NCBI GenBank assembly: GCA_963556145.1
Contig: OY744462.1
Span: forward strand, 7,254,001 to 7,318,000
Length of the DNA: 64,000 bases
Direction of reading: 5' to 3'
From: Hygrocybe punicea
Lineage: Eukaryota > Basidiomycota > Agaricomycetes > Agaricales > Hygrophoraceae
The translations under genes and the position numbers were made by a program. The notes beneath the pieces are model-generated. The model was not told where the DNA came from and ran no database searches. It worked only from the letters and a program-made list of their open reading frames with translations. Below, in pieces: positions 11,072 to 24,441 of this stretch (its first letter is position 1; every line of letters starts with the position of its first letter).

Positions 11072-12019
11072 TAGGGCACAGCACGGGTACGGGTTTACCC
11101 GCGGTTATTCCAAAACGGGTAATTCAGGTACGGGTACGGTGTTTCGGTTTGCACACCTTGTCAAAACCGTACCCGTTATCCGCGGGTGACGGGTTTTCAC
11201 GGGTCTGTCAACCCAAGCCCCAGGTAGGTTTTTTCTTTGTTATTTACTTTATTTTCACATTAATTTCTTTACTTTTGCTAAGTTCGCGTGATATTTGCTA
11301 CCACAACCATGACAAGCGCAAACACAACAACAACGACAACAAGAAAACCCACGAACGACAACGACAACGACAACCACGACAACCCCGCACGCCAAAAACG
11401 AACCACCAAAGTCGCGACGGCGACGACAACGATAGAAAGGAAAGCCGGGAGGGTGGTGCGCCCACCTACCGGCCCAGGTACGTCCCCCCAATCCAGTCCC
11501 AACGACATCGGCTAACGAGGGGAATGGACGAGGCGAGGACGAAGACGGACACAGCAACAACGGTCCCACCTCGCGAACACGCTCCGGCCGCGTCAATTGA
11601 CGTGCGGACGCCCATGGAAAGTCCCCGGCCCCATCCAACCTCGCGAAAACGGTCCCACCTCGCGAAAACGCCCTGGCCGCGTCAATAGACGTGCGGACGC
11701 CCATGGAAAGTGCCCGGCCCCATCCAACCTCGCGAAAACAGACGGAGCACGTCAATTGACGTGCTCCCATTGTTCGCGAGGTAGTTAACACGCGGGGACG
11801 CCCATGGAAAGTCCCTGGCCCCAACCCAACCTCGCGAAAACAGACGGAGCGCGTCAATTGACATGTCCCCGTTGTTTGCGAGGTAGTTAGGATGGAACAC
11901 GGCGGGTACCCGCAGATAACGGGTACGGGTTGTACCCGTCATCGAAGCAGGTACGGTTTCTGTGGGTACGGGTGCGGTGTCGGGAATTCTGACCCGCGGT
12001 ATACCCGTGCCATGCCTTA
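11072..12019. mobile_element. Hairpin-core hAT-like non-autonomous element, copy 1
   Basis: Perfect 8-bp target duplications ATCACGAG (11064-11071, 12020-12027) flank 948 bp. Ends: TAGGGCACAGCACGGGTA against TAAGGCATGGCACGGGTA. Both subterminal regions are packed with ACGGGTA/TACCCGT motifs. Inside are an ACGACA-type simple repeat (about 11325-11420) and four copies of an imperfect hairpin unit with CCTCGCGA outer arms and a palindromic core, GTCAATTGAC at 11592, 11751 and 11853 and GTCAATAGAC at 11681. No transposase is encoded. Confidence 0.9.
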
Positions 12020-12418
12020 ATCACGAGTTTGGTCGTCCTTGTCAATCATTGTCTCGGGAGAGGTGAAGGAAGTAGAAGGAGAGGTGTTTGGATTCATAGG
12101 GGCACCAGTTGTGATTCGAGTGGTTCGTTGTGTCTTTTTGTTTATACATGGCAAGGATAAACTTTATGGCAGACAAGATCGACAGATTTTGGGACAACAT
12201 TCAAGGGAGTGGTCAGCAGGGACTCAACACTGCTTGGCGTCATTACACCGTCATTTATTTGGTATGAGATTTTGATTATATTATATTACTTTTTAACGCA
12301 AAGAAATCAGAGGCTTGTCATCGATATGCTGACTGTGTATGACATTTGACAGTTAACATTGTGGGAACTGTTGGCGCTTTCACAGGGGTCAGTTCAATTT
12401 AGCCGTGGTCAACGGAAA

Positions 12419-15400
12419 ATGGATGCGGTTGTCCATTGGATAATAGCCATGGGGTCTCCAGTGTTGCACACTCATCTTTTTTCCATGGTATCTGCAAAGC
12501 AGAAACGAATGGAGGAGGAGAAGGAGTTGAAAGAGATAGAAAGGAAATGGAAAGTTGTGGAAGCATACGAAGAGAGACAGAAAATCATCAAGATTGACCG
12601 GTCTTGTTTACACATTGATTTGTTGCACTATATCAAGTGGCCTACAGAAGTGCAAACACATGATTGCTATCGAAAGTTTTATGTGGCGACTTCGAATGAT
12701 GCTGTTCATATGGGGATCTGTGCTATTTGTGGTTGAGAACTCAGTGTGAGAGGTGACAGGCTTCGTCATTTTCGTTTAATGGAATTGCCGAATTCACATC
12801 GACTAATGCCAAAATTTCCACATCCTGCACATGATCTCTTCCACGAAAGGCTATTGGCGTTGATGGCAGTTGAACTAGGCCCTTCAATATCAATGATGTG
12901 GGTGACTGCATATGATGATTGTGTCGCTTCATTGAATGAATGTCGTGATCATCCACCACCTCTGTCTCTTGCGAATGGTCTTTGGATAGGTGACATCCCT
13001 TGGGAGTTGAAGCACCTTACATTTGCGGAACAGATGTTGATTGCACTGTATTATCCTTGAGTCTACGTCTTCAAACTTTTCCCTCAGGTTACTTATGCAG
13101 GAGTTGAGCAAAGAACACTACAATGCGTGATGGGAGGGTCTGTGAGCACATACGATCTGGATATAGAAGGTGTAGCCGCAATGATTGAAGGGAATTTCTT
13201 GCCACGGAAGCCATGTATCTTGGCAAGTGTGTTGTCCATAACATTTGTTGGAACTTCCATGGTCCCACAAACATGGTTATGGTCAACATTCAAGGTTTGA
13301 CGTCAAGTGGTACATGATGCATTACAATGGTTGAAGACCCATAATGTGAAATATTATGGAGTTGTATGGCTATCCATGGAAAACCTTTTGGAGCTTCCAG
13401 AAGATGATGTGCCTGGAGAAATTGTTGGGTTAGTGCGACACTCTACAGATATTGGGGTGTTGGATCAAGAGAATGGTGGATATTTACCATCCTATGATGA
13501 CCCATTGGCAGGTGAGGAATGTTTAATTTCGTCAGTTCCATGAGATTTATATTGTTATATAGTTGATGTCAGGGACAGAACCTCGGATGACAACAGTGAA
13601 CAAGAGGTTGACAGTGAAGGTGCGATAACAATTGAAATTTATTGAAACATTTCAACAAAGGTTGAGAGTCGCTTAGGTCCGCAAGTGATTCCGATGCATG
13701 TCTCTGGTGCAATTGACACTGATCTCATGAAGATGACAAGTTTGGAGATGATGATGTGGGGCCTCATGAATCTATGGAAAGAAGGAAAGGAAGGCGGTTA
13801 TGCTGTGATCCATGGACAGGAACCAGTTTCAGATTTTGGGACGCAACGTTCTGCAAACAAACAAACGACATGGCTTTTATTGCACGACAAACCCAATTTT
13901 TTTGAAAAAGCATTTCCTTGTCTTTTTCTATATGGAACTGGCAGAATTGAAGCAGATCGCGAAACACAATTGGAGTTCCGACAGCACATACAATGGGCAT
14001 TGCAATATCATGATCATCGTTTTCGAAGCCATGAGATGTTTCGCTTTGTATCATTTGCTATTTTGCAATGATGTCAAGCCCTATCTACAGCTCGAGTTCA
14101 GATAAAGAGGGGTGACTTCCAACGAGATGCCACAAATCTGATGGACCTTACACCTGAACGTTTACAACAAGCTGCGAGAGAAGAAGATGCCAAACTACCG
14201 ATCACAGATCCCATTGTAAGAAAGGTCCGAGGGCATGTTCATGGTGCTGTGAGCTGTGTTCAGGGTACAGACCAGGCACGATACCAATTGCAAAGCAAAA
14301 TCTGGTCAACGGCACTGTTCCATGGTCCACCATCTGTTTGGATGACGATCAATCCCTCTGATTTGCATGATCTGTGTTGCAGGTTTTTGCTGGCAGAAGA
14401 AATTGATCTCGATAATTTCATCACTTCAGCAGGTCCTGATCGTGAACGCTGAGCATGTAATGTTGCCGAGGACCCATACGCAGCAGCAAAGTTCTTTCAT
14501 TTCACAATTCGTGCAATACTGGAACATTTATTTCAAATCAAAATCAAGGACAACAAAGTCGACAGCGGAATGGGTATTTTTGGTGAAGTCATGGCTTATT
14601 TTGGCACAGTGGAGGCACAGGGCCAAGCAACACTACACCTTCATCTTTTGTTGTGGTTGAAGAATACGCCCTCTTTTGATGAAATCGGTGAACTTCTCAA
14701 GAATGACATGTTTCACAAACGGGTCATACAATATATCGACACAAATTTTCATGCATATTTACCTGGGCTTGAAGCACCAGAGAGCATTCAAAACATCCCA
14801 AAGGAAAAAGACATGTCGACCGCCAAATCCATGGAGCTCCAATTACACAGCGGAATTAAAAACATTCGAATTGAAGTTGGCGCACATGGAACAGATTCAT
14901 TCATGCAAAATCAGACATTGTCTCAAGTACAACAATCAAAGGATTCTCATATGCAAGCGGCATGCACCATTCCCGATCGCAGATGTCAGCTATGTCAATG
15001 CAGACGGACATTGGGGTTGCAAGCGACTGCATCCTTATGTCAATGGATGGGTACCTGACATTCTCATTAACATTCGATGTAATAATGATGGAAAGCTTCT
15101 CACAAATGGTGGTGAGACAAAAAACATCACATTTTATGTCACCAACTACACGGCGAAAATGCAAGACAGGGAGTCCAACCTTTCCGCCATTTTGGCAGAC
15201 ACTTTTGCTTATCATTTGTCCCATCCCAACCCTGATTATGTTCATGATTTACATGCCAAGCAATGACTCCTCATGTTTTGTCTTGTCCACGCAATTAATT
15301 GAGAACAGCAGATAGGAAGTCCAATGGTAGATTCATATCCGATGGGTTGGGGGGACATCTACAAGTCTCATATATATTCATACATCTACTGGTCATTGTT

Positions 15401-18103
15401 CATAGCGAAGTTGATGACAACCCACCCCTGTTCCACAATGTCAGTGCTCATTATATAACTTTTGAACACAACTGAACTGAGCCTACAGTTACAAATCATG
15501 TTTGAGTCAAGATGAGTCAGTGTTGGTCGTTTTATTACTCTTTTCATTTACTTGACTCATCAAATTTTGAATTGTTTCTTCTGACAGTGTGCCATCCACA
15601 TCTAGTGGTGAATTGGAAGGTGGTGTGCATGATGTACATATTAACATGGGGACTGAGGTCAGTTAGGTGGATGACAACCGTCAAATCAGGCTGAAGCTGT
15701 AATTACAGTCAGCCAGTGATGTTCTTACATTGGATGTCGATGGAACTGGTCGTTTTTATCTGAAAAGTCAAGTTACCGACTACAGATGTTGCAGAGAAAC
15801 CTAATGTGTTGGATTTTTTTGTTCACACATATGAACTTGATGATGGACCATTGGAGGTTTCTGATGAATCACAGAGCCGAGGACGTCCACGACACATTCG
15901 CATTCCTTATCTTGATAGTCATCCTAAGGCATCACGAGCATATCGAGTTCTCAGGCCCAAAAACCATCAAAATCTTTCCGATATTGTAGGATGCTGGTTT
16001 CCAAGGCGTGACGATTTGGACAAAGCCAATTACTATGCAGCTTCTATGTTGATGTTGCTGAAGCCTTGGCATAATTTGGAGGAAGATTTGAAACTGAAGG
16101 GAATGTCTTGGGACACTGCATACAAAGGATTCCTTGAAGAAGTTCCCGCTCAAACCCACTTTGTTCTCATGGCAATTCAATATTTTCATGAATGTGATAT
16201 TGCTGCGAAGATGGACGTTAGCAAAAGGACACAGGCGGATGAGCCGATTCCAGATACAGATGCCGATGCCAAAGATGATTTGGAGCTGCCTGAGGACATG
16301 ATGATTGTCAATGAAGAAGTTACAGAAGAGGATGTTGTCGCATTCAAAAAATCTCAGAAGTCCATGAAGGAGCAAATTAATGGGTGCCTCACTATTGAAA
16401 TTGCAAAAAAAAACCAACTATTTTCAATCCGTGGATGATGTTTGGTGCACCTCATGAACAAAAGCTGTGAATGCGAATGAATGAGACATTCAAAATCTAT
16501 TGCAGTGGAGGAATGCGTTACAGCAAAATGTGATAGACATAAATAAACACCCGAGTAGTGATGAACACAGAGAAGGGCCACCGAAGGGACCATCAGTTCA
16601 ACCGCTACAAACAGAAGTGATGAGTGAGGTGAAAGGTAATTGCATTGGTGACGATTATATAGATGAAGGTCCTAAATGCAAAGTACTGAGCAAAGAGCAG
16701 CGACGCGCTCACGACATTATCTTGTGGCATTTGAAAGAGACACTGGCAGGATCGGACCCGCCACCACTATGCATGATAATCTATGGTGAAGGGGGAACGG
16801 GAAAGTCGAAAGTGATTCGGGCAGTGACACGTACCTTCAGTGACCATTTTGTGGAGCACTGGTTGCTGAAAGCTGCATACACCGCCATTGCTGCGTCACA
16901 GATTGATGGGAAGACAACACACCACATCACTTACATGTCACCAAATCAGAACAATGCCATGTTGGTGTTGACCAAAAACAAGCTGCAAATGTTTTGGAAA
17001 CACTACCATTATCTATTCATTGATGAGTTTTCGATGATGGGTAAATCATTCTTGAGCGCATTATTCCAGAACATCAGGATCGGCAAGGCAGCTGAAGAAG
17101 GTTCGGGAGCAGATTATTTTGGTGGGATCAGTGTCATTCTTTGTGGTGACCTCCACCAATTCCCACCTGTGGCAACAACAAAGATGGAAGCCCTTTTTTA
17201 CAAGATGATGGGGACTGAAAAATTGGATGCGCAGGTTGGATGGAAGATATATGAAGAATTCAAAACAGTTGTTATTTGAAAACACAACAAAGGGTGACAG
17301 ATCCTGTATGGCGTGACTTCTTACATCATTTGTGGCATGGTGAGGTTCATGCACGGCACCTCAACATGTTGCATACTTTGATGACCCATAATGCACCCTG
17401 ACAGATCTTGATTCTTCCCAGTGGCGGAACGTGGTGCTTGTCACACCTCGTCATGCTGTGAGAGAATGTTGCAATTCAGCTGCAATACAGAAGTACTGCA
17501 AAGAATTGTGTGAAACTCTCTATGTGGTCACAGCGGAAGACAGGACGCAAGGTTGAGCACTCACATGGCCCGAGTGCATCGCTTTAGCTAGCCATGAAGG
17601 AAAGGCCTGCAACACGCAAAAAGACTTACCAGAGACGATAGAGCTTGCCAAGGGAATGAAAGTGATGATAACCACCAACATAGAGACAGACTTGGACATT
17701 GCGAATGGAGCTCACGGCGAAATCATTGATATCAAGCTACATCCTGAAGAGCCATCCACAGGGACAACTCCCATAGTACACTTAAAGCATGTACCCACCT
17801 ATGTTCTGGTGAGACTAGATCAGACACGTGCAAGCTGTTTGCCAGGTTTACAGTGTGGAATAATACCAATAGAGCCCACGACCTGTTGAATGCAGATCAG
17901 AACGAAGGATGGCATGACCAATTTGATGAAGACAGTCTTCCCTTTACAATTTCCCATAACTGGAAGTTATGCTTTTACGGATTACCGAGCACAGGGTCAA
18001 ATGATACCCTATGTGATTGTGGACATCAGATGTCCCCAAGCACTGGGCAACTTAAGTCTCTTCAACCTCTATGTCGCTCTGTCGAGGAGCTCCGGACGTA
18101 GTC
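12419..18103 (+). pseudogene. Helitron Rep/PIF1-helicase protein (main part)
   Basis: Fungal Helitron replicase-helicase, normally one very large protein for rolling-circle transposition. In order: a coiled coil, a DUF6570-like region (LANGLWIGDIPWELK), a Helitron-like N domain (PPSVWMTINPSDLHDLCC), the HUH Rep motif (HLHLLLWL near 14640), the Tyr-containing motif (ITFYVTNYTAK near 15130), and a PIF1-type helicase from about 16680 with Walker A GEGGTGKSK, Walker B LFIDEF and CGDLHQFPPV. The end (DYRAQGQMIPYV, LYVALSRSSGR) stops at the Plavaka insertion. In-frame TGAs at 12734, 13058, 13298, 14069 and 15264, plus frameshifts near 15000 and 17275, inactivate it. At 12734, 13058, 13298 and 15264 relatives carry Arg. 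Confidence 0.9.
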
Positions 18104-18426
18104 CATCAGGAAAACACGGGTTGTCTTATTACATCTTATTCCGGTCTTATCCTACCTTATTCAGTCTTATTCAGTCTTATTCAGTCTTAAAAAATCAAGA
18201 CAGATTAAGAAGGTCCCTCTACTTAAATCCCCTTAAATCATCTTATTTTTTAATTTTATCCTTGTTTTATCCTCATTTTATTGTATCCGTTTATAAAAGC
18301 TGCATTTTATATTTTGCATGGTATAGTACGGCAGCTAGTAGAATGCTAATGAAAAAAGGAAAAGTGGGTAATTAAAACCATACTTTTGGGAAGATTAAGT
18401 TCAATGGAGTCCTACAAGAGAGCTCA

Positions 18427-19433
18427 TCAATGCGGTAACCACAAGCAGAACAATAAAAACATACAGTTCATGGCAAATTCGACAAGGGCGGCACGCTCCT
18501 CCTCCTCATCCTCTATCTCCGATCCTGGGGAGTCTGTAAGATGCCCACTAGCAGTGAAATGTTGCGCCTGCAAAACAGCCTGCTCGAACGCGGCATTCGA
18601 CATTTTTTCAATAGAAGTGAGATAACCACGCGTTACTTTTCCCCAGTTTTGTTCGGTGAATGCTGTATCCTTTGTGTCTCGCCCAGTAGCTAGATTGACG
18701 CCTTTGTTAATTGTGGGCTTTTTCTCATTGTCTGTGAAAACCAAATCCCCATTTGCCCATAACCGAAAGGCCCTCTCACACTTCATATCTATCAGTAAGT
18801 GCATGTAGGACTATGAAAGCAACTCACCGCAGCAGCTGACAACCCAAGCGCTGACTTTGGTTCTAGCGGCCTCTTTGAGATTGCGGGAACTTTAATAGCA
18901 TTGTGAATTGCCATAAAATGTGTGCTGAAGGTTTGGATTATAACGGGGCTTTGGTATATGCCTTGGAATGTCTTTTTTTTGCTGTTGTTATGCCTAGTAC
19001 TATGATTTGATGTTAGAAATAACTCACTGTTCTATCATTCCCGGTGGCAACGGCGAAAAGAAAGGCGAAGTTACAGAGTTGATCTTTAGCAAACGCTACA
19101 CGAGCTGAGTTGATGTTGAATTCAGGCTTCAATGAAAAGAAGTCATTGAGCACCACCACCGCAGCAGAAGCAAATGCCGCCCTCCATTCATACATTCGTT
19201 GGTTGGCCTTAGCAGAAAGTATCAGTACCTAGATCCAGTATATAGCAGTGACTTACAATGGAAAATACACTGTCCTGGTGTACAACGGTATACAGAATGT
19301 TGACCCCCTTCGCTAAGTAAACAGCATCCCAGACATGTTGTAAAGCAGCAATGGCATCATCATCGTCAACCGTCCATGGGTTTGAATAATTTGCCACACA
19401 AACAAAGCGCAAAGACACATCAGAATCAAACAC
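18427..19433 (-). CDS. Unrecognised spliced gene inside the Plavaka element
   Basis: Three minus-strand segments look like consecutive exons: 19433 to about 19258 (FVCVANYSNPWTVDDDDAIA, ALQHVWDAVY), about 19200-19030 (MYEWRAAFASAAVVVLNDFF) and about 18804-18427 (RAFRLWANGDLVF, then an acidic tail). Splice-like GT and AG signals lie between them. Similar predicted proteins of unknown role are, as far as I recall, common in agaricomycete genomes. It reads away from the transposase and lies next to the left terminal repeat. Start, last exon and integrity are uncertain. Confidence 0.4.
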
Positions 19434-19596
19434 TATCTCCTCGCCGTCTCATTTATATCCGTCTCGTTTATTCTGTTTCTCGTTGTTCCGTGTCATTTTT
19501 CACTTTCAATTTTGGTTCAGATTTTCACGCGCCCGAATTATTATCCCCGACGACATTCTTCTATTCATACAATCTGTCTAGCTACACGACTACGCC

Positions 19597-21213
19597 ATGG
19601 CACCAAAAACACAAAACCCGAAGACCAAGAAGACTGAAAAGGAGCTCCACGCGGAACACGACGCAAGGATTCTCGAGCTGCAAAAGCGGTTAGCGGACGA
19701 ACGCGAGGAGAAAGAGAAAAACGCGGAGAAAAGGATGAAGGAAAAGATACGGCAGAAGGAAAAGACGGCACGACAGACGCTCCGTTGCGCAATGGAAGGT
19801 ACGCACCTCGAGACAACAGCCCAGGACTCACCAAAGGCAGAAAATGTGCGACCAACCATAAACACGATGCCATTCGCGTCCCCCACTCGGCCAACCACGT
19901 CCCAAGTCCCCACAACATCGATAGCACCCCCGTCGACCGTCTCGCAGGCCCCAACGCCATCCGCACACATGCCCAACACGCCGCCATCGTCCAATGCACC
20001 CGCCACGTCACCACTTGCCCAAACGCCGCTGCTGCCGCGTATGCAACCAACGGCACCCCAAAACGCAACAGAGATACCCGGACTTCAACACCAACGCCCA
20101 GCCCCATCCCCATCGACTCAGAAACAGCCAATGCCAATGCTGGCGTGCCCAAACGAGACCCAGCCCAGCCCAGCCGCTACTGCCATGTCACCAGCAATGC
20201 CCGCGCGTCGAGAACCACCCCGAGACCCAATGCCATTGCCCAACGCAACCGCCACATCATCACCAACAACCACGAGTCAAGGAACGCCCCGCATCGCAAT
20301 GTCGATCCCAGATGCATCGATAAGGCCCCCACCGCGTCCCCAACATCCGGCCCCATCTCTGTCGACCCAGGAACAGCCGACACGAGTGCCCGCATGCCCA
20401 AATGAACCCCGGCTGAGCCCAACCACGACTGACACGTCGACCATGCCCCAGAACACGCCGCGAATGGCCCCAGAGACGCCCCAAGCCCCCTACATGCCCC
20501 AAAACGCGCCGTGAACGGCCCCATACATGCCCCATACCCCAACGGCACCACAGAACGCCCCACAAGCGCCCCCACAGATGATCCGTACCTCGTACATGCC
20601 CCGAAATGCGTCGCAAATGCACCCCGAAGTCCCCCAACGTGATATACCCCCCCAAATGCCATCGTCGGCCCCCATTTTCATATCTCAGCTTAGTAGTATA
20701 TATAAACGCGATTTTTCTGACCTATGTACAGGTGCTCGGCCATGGAGCAGCACCCGCCACCGCAACCGTCGCTTGTTACCCCAACGCCATGCCTATCGCC
20801 CGTCCCCCAGCCCAGCCATTCAGCCCTCTCACAAACCAGCTCCCACGGAAATCATCCCCCCAGTCCCACCACCCCCACGACTTGTCGACGCAGGTACCCA
20901 GACCATGGAGGGCAAACTGCCACCAACTTTGCGATACGAACGAACTTGAACAGACCTTGCCCAAGCCCTTGATATAGCAGTCCCATCGAATTTCGGCCGA
21001 CTTTGCCATATAGCCAGGCTTACATGGGGATCAGACCAGGATCCACGATTTACAAAACTACTAGGTCTCCCGCGCAACCACAGGACATTTTTAGAGGTTT
21101 TGGTTGAGATGATGCACCCTTTCAGGAGTGACCCAGATCCTGTTTTTGCACCAGTTCTGGTCCCAGTAGTAGTGAGAATAGTAGAGGATTGGGTAGAGTT
21201 TTGTGGAGGATGA
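19597..21213 (+). pseudogene. Pro/Thr-rich protein gene with two in-frame TGAs
   Basis: From an ATG at 19597 the frame encodes a Lys/Glu-rich coiled coil (residues about 10-70), then several hundred residues of Pro/Ala/Thr/Met-rich low complexity. After a likely short intron near 20690-20728 comes a more ordered tail (FGRLCHIARLTWGSDQDPRF). TGA codons at 20512-20514 and 20947-20949 interrupt a frame that otherwise continues to a stop at 21211. Both would be Arg if CGA. The domain order recalls gag-like proteins, but no catalytic domain is seen. It lies inside the Plavaka element between the opposing gene and the transposase and could be cargo or a separate older insertion. Confidence 0.4.
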
Positions 21214-21429
21214 GATGCAGGAGATGTGTGCGAGGGCGCACACCATTGTGGAGGGGGGTATCTGCAGCAGGTGCTGCTAGCCCTAGGACCCCGGAGACCC
21301 TTAGCCAGTAGATTCCCTTTCCTGTAGTAGCTTAGTCATCCATCCTTGGGTTTCCTCAGCTTTCCCCTCCCAGCCGCGGCTCCCCCTGAGCTCTTCCCTG
21401 AGGTCCGGAGATTCCCCCTCCAACGTCAA

Positions 21430-24400
21430 CTGACGCCAACGTCAACGATTCTCAGGAAGATATTGTATTGCCAGGTGACTTTTCGGCAGTGGGCTCACAT
21501 GTGGACAACGACAATGACTGCGATATCAATATGGCTTCACCGGATGAAGTACTGGGTGATACATCTCTGGGAAACAGTACAAACTACCACCCCTTAATAA
21601 AAGGTAAGAATCCGTTGATACAGATACTGTTATATGTTAATGGTGTTTAATTTGTATAGGGTTGCCATGTAATATCAGTGGCAACTTTCTACCCCCCAAT
21701 ACCTCTCCGTCACTTCAAGAAGATCCACCGTGCAATGATTGGATGCCATTCAATAATCGGGTGCAATTTGAACTAGCTGAATTATTATTCACATGCAATC
21801 AGATGCCCGCTCAACATATCAATGACCTAATGGATATATGGTCTGCGTCTATGCTCCCTCACGGTGGGGAGGCCCCATTTGCAACCGCTAGAGATATGTA
21901 TTAAACGATTCATGCTTCAAAAGTGGGCGATGTACCATGGGAGAGTTGTTTAAACTCAAGTATGAAGGAATCAAACCCACCGAGGAGGTACCTTCATGGA
22001 TGGATGAGGACTATGAAGTGTGGTACCGTGATCCTCGCAAGATCGTTCACAACATCCTTGCGAATACTAGTTTTGAAGGCTCAGTCAACTCCACTCCTTA
22101 TCAGCAGTTCAATAATCATGGCGAGCGTCAATATGACAATTTCATGTCAGGAGACTGGGCATGGCATCAAGTGGTAAGCGACTGCTGGTTGTCATTACGT
22201 GCTATATATTTATCATCATTATAATCAGGACATCATTGCTGAGGACCCCAATACGCTTGGTTCAATGTTTGTGCCTGTGATACTAGGCAGTGACAAAACT
22301 GTGGTTTCTGTTGGGATGGGTCATACGGTGTACCACCCCCTCTACCTCTCGATTGGAAATGTGAGCAATGCAGTTCGACGCGCTCATGGAGATGCAGTTG
22401 TGGTGGTAGGTTTTCTTGCTCAACCGAAATGTTTGTTCTTTGATTACTTGTCAGTTAATCCTGCTTACATACCCCTCACATCAGCTGAGCGACAAGATGC
22501 CGACAAGGAGAACTTCCGTTTATTCAAGTGGCAGATATTTCACTCATCGGTCGCCAAAATCCTTGAATCTCTTAAGCCAGCTATGACCACACCCGAAGTG
22601 GTAAAATGTTGGGATGGACACTTCCGTAAGGCGATATATGGTATTGGACCGTATATTGCTGACTACCAAGAACAAGTACTTGTCGCGTCAGTTGTCCAAG
22701 GCTGGTGTGCCAAGTGTCTGATTCTACCTGACCGCATGCATCAATGTGGAATTACCCGCAGCTATGAGCACGCCAAAACTGTTATCGAAGAATTTGGATT
22801 GCAAGTTGGATGGGAAGAATATGGCATTTCCGGTGATATCAAGGTCGGTGCAATGTAATCAATTAAGCTTCTTGTCTCAACCTTGTTCCAGCCTTTTACA
22901 GATGGCTTCCCCCATGCGGACAAACATGAACTATTAGCCCCTGATATTCTTCATCAACTAATCAAAGGGGTCTTCAAGGATCATTTGGTACAATGGGTCG
23001 AGGAATACCTTGTTTTAACTCATGGCCAGAAGCATGCTGACGAAATCCTCAGCGATATTGATCGCCAGTGAGTAGACTCTTATCACATTTCTCCTTTCCT
23101 GACAAAATGAACTGTCTAGCATTGCATGTGCTGCGCCATTTACAGGACTCCGGAACTTTCCCACTGGCAGGAATTTCGCACAATGGACAGGCAACGACTC
23201 GAAGGCCCTCATGAAAGTTTACATTTCGTGCATTGAAGGCCATGTCCCTGATGACATGGTCCGTGCTGTTCAAGCTTTTGTGGACTTTGCGTACATGGCA
23301 CGATGTGATGTTCATACAGAAACCAGTCTCCGAGAGCTTGATGCGGCTCTTCACCGGTTTAATCATTTCCAGAAAATTTATCTAACGACAGCTGTTCGCA
23401 CGAACTTCAACCTTCCATGCCAGCATTCAATGGAGCACTACCTCACCCTCATCTGAGCTTATGGTGCTCCTACCGGATTGTGCTCTTCGATAATGGAATC
23501 CAAGCACATAGATGCCATCAAGAAACCATGGTGCCGATCAAGCCATTTCAATGCCCTCGGGCAAATGTTGTTGACTAATCAACGACTGGATAAGTTAGCA
23601 GCAATGCAAGTCGACTTTACCCACCAGAACATGCTAGGAAATGCCCTTGCAGTAGAGGTTTTGATGATGATGCCGGGTGAGATCAATAACTTGTTGGCAC
23701 ACGTAGATTTTAATGTCAAGCAACAGGTGCAGATTGCTCAGTCCCCAATGTTGGCCCTGTCAACAGCGCAGTCTACGATGAAGAGAATGAGGACCCTACT
23801 GACGAGGACCTCACTGATGATGGCCCTGTGGTGACCAGCTATGTTGATCTGTCGTGGACAGTCCGTAGGTGCCCCTTAGTTCCCCAATCAATGTTTACTG
23901 ACTTTCAGGTTGCCTGCAAGGTTGTACACGTACAGTCAATCAGATATCAATTGACATTGCAGAACCACAGTTACCCGCTCTCTTGCGACGATTTCTATAT
24001 GACCAACTTTATCCTGATAATGTCCTAGCCTCGGCTGAAATTTCACTTGACAATTGCCCTAGATTGACAGGGAAAATCAAGGTTTTCAATTCAGCAGTGG
24101 CTCGATATCATGCACCCAGTGATCTGAGTGGTATCCATGGCATGCGCCGTGAATACATCCAATGCATGGATAATTGGCGAACGACTGGGCCACGGCGTGA
24201 TGTCACTTTCCTCAACCGTGATCCGGATCTTCCAGGAATCCGGGGGATCGACGTTGTCCAGATCCGGCTTTTTCTTTCTTTCAAGCACAAAGGCATAACA
24301 TACCCTTGTGCCTTAGTTCATTGGTTCAAGGTTCTTGGTGAAAATCCAGATTGTACCACAGGCATGTGGATTGTTGAGCGAGAACATGATACCGAAGGAA

Positions 24401-24441
24401 AACCTGTTGCATTTGTGATTCACCTCGAATGCATAATCTGA
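21430..24441 (+). pseudogene. Plavaka transposase
   Basis: Fungal Plavaka (CACTA-like) transposase in several exons. Recognisable pieces: NDWMPFNNRVQFELAELLF; a WMDEDYEVWYRDPRKIVHN region; GSMFVPVILGSDKTVVSV with PLYLSIGNV; GWCAKCLILP, a Cys pair; DILHQLIKGVFKDHLVQWV; SSIMESKHIDAIKKPW; and the C-terminal VARYHAPSDLSG with TYPCALVHWF. An in-frame TAA (21902-21904), a frameshift at about 21950 and a TGA (23454-23456) show that it is no longer functional. Introns near 22170-22230, 22843-22890 and 23070-23125 have GT-AG ends. The start is not defined. Confidence 0.85.

Larger units (their letters stand above)
8993..12097 (-). pseudogene. Unrecognised multi-exon gene split by a hAT-like element
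   Basis: A protein-like minus-strand frame begins near an ATG at 12097 and reads to 12028. It then resumes beyond the insertion at 11072-12027 without loss of frame: the 8-bp duplication ATCACGAG is the only extra sequence. It continues through segments at about 10737-11063 (PTPIMYTLTDHLNSIRVH), 10531-10746 and 10267-10524, and a last exon at 8993-9371 ending in a Lys-rich tail (KKKQKT). An in-frame TGA at 10531-10533 joins two otherwise continuous segments. The stretch 9375-10260 lies in or replaces an intron. I do not recognise the family; it could be a host gene or part of a mobile element. Confidence 0.5.

Noticed and set aside
12734..15266. In-frame TGA codons read as recoding (selenocysteine or readthrough)
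   Set aside because: Basidiomycetes are not known for TGA recoding in such genes, the same pattern occurs in unrelated elements, and frameshifts also occur in the Helitron.
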